Assembly: GCA_949128115.1 (NCBI GenBank)
Contig: OX421963.1
Coordinates: 86,127,602-86,191,601, forward strand
Length of the DNA: 64,000 nucleotides
Direction: 5' to 3'
DNA from: Anaspis maculata
Lineage: Eukaryota > Arthropoda > Insecta > Coleoptera > Scraptiidae
The number at the start of each line of letters is the position of its first letter. Positions within the stretch are counted from its first letter, which is position 1. The notes under the pieces were generated by a model that was given only the letters and a program-made list of their open reading frames with translations, did no database searches and was not told the origin of the DNA. Positions 56,331-64,000 of the stretch are shown one piece after another. The position numbers and the translations under genes are program-made.

Positions 56331-58735
56331 CTGGATTCGAACATCTTTACGCACTTTCAGCAAAATCCTATTTGGATAAGTATTTTTTTTTTGGACTTTG
56401 AGAATTGGGGGGTGGATTCCTCCCCTCCCTCAATAGTGCGCGGGCTGGATTCGATTCCACAGGGGGCAGGCGGCCTCCCTGAACATCTGTACGCGGTTTC
56501 AGCAAAATCCTATTTGGATAAGTATTTTTTTTTTTGGACTTTGAAAATTGGGGGGTGGATTCCTCCCCTCCCTGAATAGTGCGCGCGCTGGATTCGATTC
56601 CACAGGGGGCAGGCGGCCTCCCTGAACATCTGTACGCGGTTTCAGCAAAATCCTATTTGGATAAGTATTTTTTTTTCGGACTTTGAAAATTGGGGGGTGG
56701 ATTCCTCCCCTCCCTCGATAGTGCGCGGGCTGGATTCGATTTTACAGGGGGCAGGCGGCCTCCCTGAACATCTGTACGCACTTTCAGCAAAATCCTATTT
56801 GGATAAGTATTTTTTTTTTTGGACTTTGAAAATTGGGGGGTGGATTCCTCCCCTCCCTCAATAGTGCGCGGGCTGGATTCGATTTCACAGGGGGCAGGCG
56901 GCCTCCCTGAACATCTGTACGCGGTTTCAGCAAAATCCTATTTGGATGAGTATTTTTTTTTTGGACTTTGAAAATTGGGGGGTGGATTCCTCCCCTCCCT
57001 CAATAGTGCGCGGGCTGGATTCGATTTCACAGGGGGCAGGCGGCCTCCCTGAACATCTGTACGCGGTTTCAGCAAAATCCTATTTGGATAAGTATTTTTT
57101 TTTTGGACTTTGAAAATTGGGGGGTGGATTCCTCCCCTCCCTCAATAGTGCGCGGGCTGGATTCGATTTCACAGGGGGCAGGCGGCCTCCCTGAACATCT
57201 GTACGCGGTTTCAGCAAAATCCTATTTGGATGAGTATTTTTTTGTTTTGACTTTGAAAATTGGGGGGTGGATTCCTCCCCTCCCTCAATAGTGCGCGGGC
57301 TGGATTCGATTCCACAGGGGGCAGGCGGCCTCCCTGAACATCTGTACGCGGTTTCAGCAAAATCCTATTTGGATAAGTATTTTTTTTTCGGACTTTGAAA
57401 ATTGGGGGGTGGATTCCTCCCCTCCCTCAATAGTGCGCGGGCTGGATTCGATTTCACAGGGGGCAGGCGGCCTCCCTGAACATCTGTACGCGGTTTCAGC
57501 AAAATCCTATTTGGATAAGTTTTTTTTTTTGGACTTTGAAAATTGGGGGGTGGATTCCTCCCCTCCCTCAATAGTGCGCGGGCTGGATTCGATTTCACAG
57601 GGGGCAGGCGGCCTCCCTGAACATCTGTACGCGGTTTCAGCAAAATCCTATTTGGATAAGTATTTTTTTTTTGGACTTTGAAAATTGGGGGGTGGATTCC
57701 TCCCCTCCCTCAATAGTGCGCGGGCTGGATTCGATTTCACAGGGGGCAGGCGGCCTCTCTGAACATCTGTACGCGGTTTCAGCAAAATCCTATTTGGATA
57801 AGTTTTTTTTTTTTGGACTTTGAAAATTGGGGGGTGGATTCCTCCCCTCCCTCAATAGTGCGCGGGCTGGATTCGATTTTACAGGGGGCAGGCGGCCTCC
57901 CTGAACATCTGTACGCGGTTTCAGCAAAATCCTATTTGGATAAGTATTTTTTTTTTGGACTTTGAAAATTGGGGGGTGGATTCCTCCCCTCCCTCAATAG
58001 TGCGCGGGCTGGATTCGATTTCACAGGGGGCAGGCGGCCTCCCTGAACATCTGTACGCACTTTCAGCAAAATCCTATTTGGATAAGTATTTTTTTTTTTG
58101 GACTTTGAAAATTGGGGGGTGGATTCCTCCCCTCCCTCAATAGTGCGCGGGCTGGATTCGATTTCACAGGGGGCAGGCGGCCTCCCTGAACATCTGTACG
58201 CGGTTTCAGCAAAATCCTATTTGGATAAGTATTTTTTTTTTGGACTTTGAAAATTGGGGGGTGGATTCCTCCCCTCCCTCAATAGTGCGCGGGCTGGATT
58301 CGATTTCACAGGGGGCAGGCGGCCTCCCTGAACATCTGTACGCGGTTTCAGCAAAATCCTATTTGGATAAGTATTTTTTTTTTGGACTTTGAAAATTGGG
58401 GGGTGGATTCCTCCCCTCCCTCAATAGTGCGCGGGCTGGATTCGATTTCACAGGGGGCAGGCGGCCTCCCTGAACATCTGTACGCGGTTTCAGCAAAATC
58501 CTATTTGGATAAGTATTTTTTTTTTGGACTTTGAAAATTGGGGGGTGGATTCCTCCCCTCCCTCAATAGTGCGCGGGCTGGATTCGATTTCACAGGGGGC
58601 AGGCGGCCTCCCTGAACATCTGTACGCGGTTTCAGCAAAATCCTATTTGGATAAGTATTTTTTTTTGGACTTTGAAAATTGAGGGGTGGACTCCACCCCT
58701 CGCTCCATAGTGCGCGGGCTGGATTCGATCCCACA
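56330..58735 (+). repeat. 142-bp satellite array (~16 units)
   Basis: Head-to-tail units of 142-143 bp, each with AACATCTGTACGCGGTTTCA, GCAAAATCCTATTTGGATAA, a poly-T run, GGACTTTGAAAATTGGGGGG, TGGATTCCTCCCCTCCCT and GGGGGCAGGCGGCC. Units are highly similar apart from the poly-T length and a few substitutions. The terminal unit (58670-58760) is diverged and matches the first inverted unit on the left. Open reading through units is a by-product of a period near a multiple of three, not coding evidence. Confidence 0.95.
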
Positions 58736-58759
58736 AGGGGCAGGCGGCCTGCCTAAACA

Positions 58760-58995
58760 TTCCTTGAGCTGTTTCAGCAAAATATCATTTGGATTTTAAT
58801 ATATTTGTTATTATCCAGTCGCTGATTTCAATGTCTCAGCCACCAGTCGCCAGCCGCTAATTCCCACGTCTTTGCGGCCGCAGCCAGCCGCCAGCCGCTG
58901 ATTTGCATGTTTTTCCCACTGTAAGTTGCGCTTGGGCTCGGCTATCCTCGCCGAATCAGCGGCTGCGAGAATCAGCGGCCAAGTTCACGGACATG
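58760..58995. repeat. Right copy of GC-rich CAGCGGCTGG segment
   Basis: Reverse complement of 53525-53760 (CCAGCCGCTGATTTGCATG, GAATCAGCGGCTGCGAG). Confidence 0.75.
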
Positions 58996-59605
58996 GATTT
59001 AGATAAGTGAATATTATCCTTGTAGGTCTAATAATCAAGGGCGTTGTATGTAATAATCAGATGTAGCTCCATATTGTTCTTTCCTCGGTTCTTTCGATAT
59101 TCACTACAAATCTTGAAAGCGTCACTTCAAGTGTGTTAAGGGTGGTTCATCTATCCTGACCCAAAATGGACAATTTTGTTCGGTATAGTGATTTAGATGA
59201 AAGAAATGAGTCCAGCGCCCTCGAAAACATATAAATTGATACCTTACTCAAATAACTTATTCATGCATAATTTTTTGTCATTCATTGGCGGCCATTTTGA
59301 AAAAAGGCTACTATTTGCATTTATTTTTGAAATTAAGATTTGCCAGTGTATTCAGCATGTACAATTCACTTGAATTTGACATTTCCCATGCCAGTTTGGC
59401 GCATATAGATTTTTTCTAAATAAGAGAAATCAACTACTCTCCCCCCCCCATATCTCGGTTCCCCCCGAAGGGATTTTCAAGAACTACGGGTCAAATCGCT
59501 TAGAATTTTTCAGAGGTTACGTGTACCAAATCTGTTGCTTGTATCATGAAATGCAGTATTCTTCACTAGTTAGCTGCTTACCGCTTGTACTAATTAGGAT
59601 ATGCC

Positions 59606-60645
59606 GGATTGAGTTGATAGTGTTACACCGATTACACTGTTCAGCTAACACCCAACAAATGTTTTATATATTATCGGTCACATCAATAGTCCAGTCAAAA
59701 TAGGTTTTAACCGGAAATAAATTCGGAAGTTGACGAAATTTGGTGGATCGATGCAGAATTTAACGTGGAATAACATACTGAATTCCCGAAAATTCCAAGG
59801 CTTGGCTTTTTTTCTAGGGCCAATATAAGAGCGCCATCCTTGTAAATTTTCGATTTTTTCTGAGCTTGTAAACTATCACCTTTAGAACACAAAAACCCGC
59901 GAAGGAAATGTAGCCTGTTGAATTCTCAAGAGATCAGTATTAAATTCATCACTTTGTGGTCCATAGTCTCTGGGATACAGCGTCTGCTAGAACGCAGTGA
60001 AAATGAGTCATTTATTTCCGAATTTTACACAGGTAACAATTTGCATGTCAGTTCAGGGGCTGTAACGTGGACAGCAAATGTGCAGATTTCAGTGTGTTTT
60101 ACATTTTTGGAAAGCCAATTCAACATCGGTATCACACTTTTGTCTAGAAGTCGCCAACTTCAAAATGGTACTTTTCCTCGACCTTTGAAATCGGTCCTTA
60201 GTCCCGAAGAAATAAAACATATCTAGATATAGTGTAAATTTTCAATCATTTATTTGAAATTACGTCTTACCAACACTTTGGGTCAGTTTATTGGTTTAAT
60301 AATAACAATAATAAAGAATGCATTACGAAAAAGTGTACAATGCAGAATATCGAAGCATGATCATGAGCAAATACTCTTTTTTATACATAATATTATATGA
60401 CCCATATTGTATAAAACATTTCGTAAAATTAAATACAGAAACGACTAAAATATATAAAAAATCATTATCATAGTTTATACAGAATGATGTAGGTACCTAT
60501 GGTAAATAAATTTCCAAAAATGAACTTGAACCATTATATTTATTTACATACATATATAACTATAAATCTTGAGGTAAAATCTAGACTGCTAAAACATATT
60601 ACGATTGGGAAAACATGTTTAACAAAATAATCACCTGAGTTTATA
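59606..60645. other. No gene recognised
   Basis: An open stretch at 59918-60226 lacks recognisable domains. From 60240 the sequence is very AT-rich. Nothing else seen. Confidence 0.3.
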
Positions 60646-60647
60646 CA

Positions 60648-61727
60648 GGGTGTTTCGCAATCACGGTTAAAAACTTCTAGGGGAGATTCCTCATCAGAAA
60701 TGGACTAGGAAAAAATATAACTTCTATGTCCTAAACTCCTAAAATGCTTTGCTGAAAAGTTACAGGGTGTTCAAGTTGAATTTTCACAATCGATTTATCA
60801 ACATAACTTTTGAACGGTTGAACCGATTCTGTTCTTTGAACCAAAATTTATTGAAACTGTCCCTATCGAACAGTAATAACGTGTTTCAGTAAAAAAAATC
60901 TCAGGGGCGTAGATAACGGGGTTTGTCCTCATATTTCCCCCCGTATTCTTTACCCCCTAGCAATTATACCAAATTTGTCTTATTTTTGGATTCTACGTTC
61001 AATTAAAAAAAAAGTTACTGAATTTTAATTAGAGGCTTCGTTTTCTAGATATTTGGGTTTGAAACTTTGGAAAACATCTCAAAATAACCACTTTCAAAGG
61101 CCTAAATATTAGAATGCAGAAAAACTCGTGATTTTTCAGCAGAAATAGGTTCTCTAGAATTTCTAAGTGGATAAACCATGATATTTTTTTTTGAGAAATG
61201 AGAAGTTTTTATGAGAAAATTTTTTGAGCTCATTGAAAGTGGCGATTTCGAGATGTTTTCCTAAGTTTCAAACCCAAATATCTCGCAACGAAGCCTGTAA
61301 TCAAAATTTTGCAAGAGTAACTTTTTTTCTAAACTGAATGTGAAATCCAAAAATTAGAACAATTTGAAAAAAAGCTATGGGGGGTAAAACATAGGGGCAA
61401 ATATGAGAACACCCCCATTATCTACGTCCCTGAATTTTTTTTTCCAAACACGTTGCTATTGTTCGATAGAGACTTATTCCAGTTAACTCTGTTTCTTTGA
61501 ACAAAATCGGCTAAACGGTTCAAAAGTTATGTCAAAAAATCGATTGAAAAAAGTCAACTTGAACACTCCTGTAACTGTTCAACGGAGCATTTTAAGCTAA
61601 AATGCTCGCTAAAATGCTCCGTTGAACAGTTACAGTACAGGTTTAGGACATCGAAGTTATACTTTTTCCTGGTCCATTTTTGATGGGGAATCTCCCCTGG
61701 GAGTTTACAACCGTAATTGCGAAACTA
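60648..61727. mobile_element. 1.1-kb foldback element with CAGGGTGTTTCGC end
   Basis: The left arm (CAGGGTGTTTCGCAATCACG, GGGGAGATTCCTCATCAG, ACTTTTGAACGGTTGAACCG, GGGGCGTAGATAACGG) is mirrored to 61727 (GGGGAATCTCCCCTGGGAG, CGGTTCAAAAGTTATGTC). Arms are several hundred bases, with a small inner hairpin at 61575-61635. Related to the MITE at 15942-16528. No ORF. Confidence 0.75.
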
Positions 61728-61749
61728 CGTTGATGAAAACTGAGAATTA

Positions 61750-62095
61750 TCTAGATTATTACATACAACATACAACGCCCTTGATCATTAAAACTACATG
61801 GATTACCATCATTTATTAGTTTCCCCACTGTCAAGGACAGCCGAATAAAATGGATACAAACAAAATCTGACGTCACTTCGGAATTCTTTTTTGCAATAAT
61901 CAGCCAAATATCACTCGTGCTCGAGATTTTCTCAGATATTATCCAAGCGTTTCCTTCGGGCTGGCTGTTCCTCAATAAATGCCCTTCTCCTACGGAGTCG
62001 GTAATTTTTTCAACGCTACAACTAGAACTCGCAATCGCCTTGCCAAAAAATTATCATGAAAATCTAAGCACTTGTGATATTACTGTTGATAAAAA
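61750..62095 (-). repeat. Diverged copy of the GTAATATCACAAGTGCT repeat
   Basis: Inverted relative to 52577: CATACAACGCCCTTGATCA, then ATATCACTCGTGCTCGAGA, then CACTTGTGATATTACTGTTG. It shows more substitutions than the 52.6-53.5 kb copies. Confidence 0.75.
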
Positions 62096-62209
62096 ATAAC
62101 CATGCTCCTGTTAAAATGAATTACTTACAAAGATAAAAGTCCACAACATAAAAGAATTTTCAAGCATGGTTTGAGGATAAGAGGTTGTTTATATGAAGAC
62201 AAGACAAAT

Positions 62210-62276
62210 AAATACTATACTATATTATATTATATTATATTATATTATATTGATATATATATAATATAAATTCCGT
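62210..62276. repeat. (TATAT)n / AT microsatellite
   Basis: Pentanucleotide ATTAT repeats followed by an AT run. Confidence 0.9.
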
Positions 62277-62356
62277 TGAATTTGAGAAGCAGGTAATTAT
62301 AGGAGCTAAATATATACTGTTTTCACCCCTTCAGAAATTTTGAAAGTTTCATATAA

Positions 62357-62839
62357 TCAATTAGTATCGTGAAGAATAGGCTTGCCATAATCATATGAAA
62401 AACTGAATTTACTAAAATCTATAGCATCTGATCTTTCCTTACTACAATACCATCTATTTTTATTTTTATTTATTTCTAACAAATTTGAGTATCTTTCGAT
62501 TAATTTCGGCTGCTTCATACCAGATTTTTCCACAGCGTATTTTATGGGAACATATGTATCAGTTTTAATGGCTCGTATTTTCTCTTTCTCTTGTATGCAT
62601 TCTTCTTTAGAATTTTCGAACGCGAGATCATACCTTTCTTTCTCCATTTTTTTCTCAAGATCATATTGTTCTTTCCTCAGTTTTTCTTTTTCCCTCCTCA
62701 ATTTTTCTTCATCGTCTCTAATTTTTTGGTGTTCGGCGCAGTAACTATATGATTCGGAAGAATAATTGAAAAAGTCATGCTCGCTTATATGTGTTACACA
62801 TCCACACGGCTTTTCACGATCATGATGATCAAATCCCAT
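62357..62839 (-). CDS. Hypothetical coiled-coil protein, 160 aa
   Basis: Single open frame starting MGFDHHDREKPCGC with an ATG immediately downstream (on this strand) of a poly-A/T run. Residues 12-36 carry a CxC..C..H arrangement that could bind zinc (CGC at 12-14, CAEH at 34-37). Residues 38-85 are a strongly charged heptad-like stretch (EEKLRREKEKLRKEQYDLEK), predicted coiled coil by eye. The remainder (KYAVEKSGMKQPKLIERYSN) is not recognised. An intact 160-codon frame in such AT-rich DNA is notable. It could be a gene, a captured viral or transposon-encoded protein, or chance. No introns inferred. Confidence 0.45.
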   Translation of the reverse strand: MGFDHHDREKPCGCVTHISEHDFFNYSSESYSYCAEHQKIRDDEEKLRREKEKLRKEQYDLEKKMEKERYDLAFENSKEECIQEKEKIRAIKTDTYVPIKYAVEKSGMKQPKLIERYSNLLEINKNKNRWYCSKERSDAIDFSKFSFSYDYGKPILHDTN

Positions 62840-62964
62840 TTTTTTTTTTTTAATATTATATAGCGTATTTTATGATGCTCAAGTATTATTTGATTTAACA
62901 AAGTAAAATATAATACATAAAATACAACAACAAAAAAATAATTATGCGTGCTGACTGATCACGT

Positions 62965-63083
62965 TCAATTGATCAGTTTCAATTCGTTTTCAACTTCAAA
63001 CTGTTCATATAAATCGATTATTGAGAATCTTTCTGGTGCCTCTACTCTGGTGACGCTGATGATCTGCAATCCTCGAGGAATTT
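62965..63083 (-). CDS. Tentative terminal exon of a small two-exon gene
   Basis: After acceptor TTTTTTCACAG the frame reads IPRGLQIISVTRVEAPERF, then SIIDLYEQFEVENELKLIN, stop. It joins in phase with the tentative exon at 63431-63548 to give a 78-residue protein with no family recognised. Support is only splice signals, phase match and amino-acid-like composition. Confidence 0.3.
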
Positions 63084-63164
63084 CTGTGAAAAAATAAATA
63101 TGAAAATATGTGATGCATTTAGGTATAAGAACGGTATAAATATGCATAACAGATGAAGGCCGTA

Positions 63165-63317
63165 TTAAGCTGGATTCTCAGATGCGAATATTCGGACAGA
63201 AAATGCGAAATTTTATGTTCAAGTCCTTATATTGGCCAATCAGAGCCCCCGAATTTAAAATTTGACATACAAATCGCATTCTCTGTCCGAATATCCGCAT
63301 CTGGGAACCCAGCTTAA
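63165..63317. mobile_element. 153-bp MITE with TTAA at both ends
   Basis: TTAAGCTGG..TTC and AGATGCG, ATATTCGGACAGA at the left are mirrored at 63270-63317 (CTGTCCGAATAT, CGCATCTGGGAACCCAGC, TTAA). TTAA flanks are the piggyBac target signature. It lies in the intron of the tentative gene. Confidence 0.7.
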
Positions 63318-63430
63318 GACAAGACGGCGGGGACAATTCTATTATAAGAAATATGACAATAAGCGAATCAATATGTAATAAATATACTATTACAACCACG
63401 ACGAAACAAACTCTGTTGCCTTCTACTCAC

Positions 63431-63548
63431 GATGATTAGTTCCGACCGAGGGGGAGATTACGATCACACTTATAGTTTCTTTGCACTTGAATAATTGTTT
63501 ACGTTGTACTACTCTATACGGTGCCCATCTCAGGCCTACGCACAACAT
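63431..63548 (-). CDS. Tentative first exon of a small two-exon gene
   Basis: ATG at 63548 opens MLCVGLRWAPYRVVQRKQLF and continues KCKETISVIVISPSVGTNH up to donor C|GTGAGT (phase 1). The frame remains open upstream of the ATG, so it may start earlier. Not recognised. Confidence 0.3.
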
Positions 63549-63588
63549 TGCGCAACATTGTTTTGTTGGTAAGTCATGAGTCACTGTA

Positions 63589-63717
63589 CAGTTGCGGCCC
63601 CATAAAAGTTTACACCGATGATAATCATGTAGCCATGCTCATTCAAAATTACGTCAAAACTGAATTAGCATGGCCACTCGATCGCCGTCAGTGTAAACTT
63701 TTACGAGGCCGCAACTT
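63589..63717. mobile_element. 129-bp MITE with CAGTTGCGGCC ends
   Basis: CAGTTGCGGCC, then ATAAAAGTTTACAC, at the left; GTGTAAACTTTTA and GGCCGCAACT at the right; TA flanks. Tc1/mariner-type TIR spacing. No ORF. The remaining 63718-64000 shows nothing recognisable. Confidence 0.75.
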
Positions 63718-64000
63718 TACCCCGTACCTGATCTAATTTTCCACTGAAGTGATGTAGGCAACCAACAATACAGCAACATCTAGAAACTGAAACTTTTCTT
63801 TGAATGTGTTGTTCCTTCTTTATTTTTTTTTTGCAAAAATCTCTGGATAATCCGCAAATTTTATTTTAGATTATCATTCAACACGCCATTCTGAGTGATT
63901 CGCCTATTTTTCGTTTCGATTTGCGTGTGGCCGTTAAGTGTCATGGACCCGAATTTTTGAAAAAATAAGTGCCACGGAAAAAATATGAAGGTCTTCCCTG

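Larger units (their letters stand above)
50180..59605. mobile_element. 9.4-kb composite inverted-repeat structure with satellite
   Basis: Nested inverted arms: outer 50180-50876 versus 59057-59605 (GATTTGACCCGTAGTTCTTG, TATGCGCCAAACTGGCATGG, GGACTCATTTCT and complements), then about 53515-54118 versus 56330-58995 (CAGCGGCTGGCGGCTGG segment and satellite). The left side has extra insertions (50877-52576 and the 52577-53520 mosaic). No transposase or replication protein is seen. It could be one large foldback element colonised by others, or an inverted duplication. Confidence 0.6.

Noticed and set aside
57103..58734. Repeated 60-90 codon frames in the satellite
   Set aside because: Identical units translated repeatedly on both strands; interrupted by variable poly-T runs.
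56330..58735. Satellite as a tRNA-derived repeat (GGATTCGATTCC resembles a B box)
   Set aside because: There is an extra base in the box and no A box at tRNA spacing.

Overview
The window is animal nuclear DNA, almost certainly from an insect. Three spliced protein-coding genes can be reconstructed, and one is a chemosensory receptor of the insect gustatory receptor type. The genes sit in a matrix of tRNA-derived SINEs, non-LTR tails, Ty3/gypsy elements and many inverted-repeat elements. The order cannot be fixed from sequence alone; the abundance of TA-flanked elements with CAGGGTG-type ends would suit a beetle, but that is inference.

Layout. 1-2.9 kb: a foldback element whose arms are 20/40-bp CAATTG minisatellites, split by a 5'-truncated LINE. 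2.9-4.9 kb: no gene seen. 4.9-10.7 kb: a minus-strand Ty3/gypsy relic (Gag zinc knuckles, protease, RT) whose protease is interrupted by a ~3.8-kb palindrome. 11.0-18.7 kb: TMEM177-like gene, minus strand, four exons; its 6.4-kb second intron holds a plus-strand gypsy relic, MITEs and a SINE. 18.7-19.2 kb: divergent intergenic promoter. 19.2-37.7 kb: SLC9A8-like Na+/H+ exchanger, plus strand; almost the whole protein is in one 1.85-kb exon and the C-terminus lies after a 16.4-kb intron. That intron contains a ~4.0-kb tandem duplication identical except at homopolymers, several foldback elements and Tc1-like transposase relics. 40.3-44.9 kb: a young Ty3/gypsy insertion with 510-bp LTRs and an ATAC target duplication that has a full pol ORF but no gag. 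47.8-49.7 kb: a gustatory receptor gene, minus strand, four exons, 388 residues, with two tRNA-like repeats in one intron. 50.2-59.6 kb: a composite inverted structure with a 142-bp satellite (about 16 copies in one orientation, 2-3 in the other). 60.6-61.7 kb: another foldback element. 62.3-63.6 kb: a 160-residue coiled-coil ORF of unknown function and a tentative two-exon small gene, with two small MITEs nearby.

TMEM177 and SLC9A8 are head to head, 537 bp between start codons, and probably share a promoter region. No functional link between the three cellular genes is visible. TMEM177 is a mitochondrial membrane protein, SLC9A8 an endomembrane cation/proton exchanger, and the receptor is expected in the plasma membrane of sensory neurons. 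The rest of the window is mostly mobile DNA, with a striking excess of long hairpins. Exon boundaries come from GT/AG sites, phase continuity and resemblance to known families recalled from knowledge; no database search or transcript was available.
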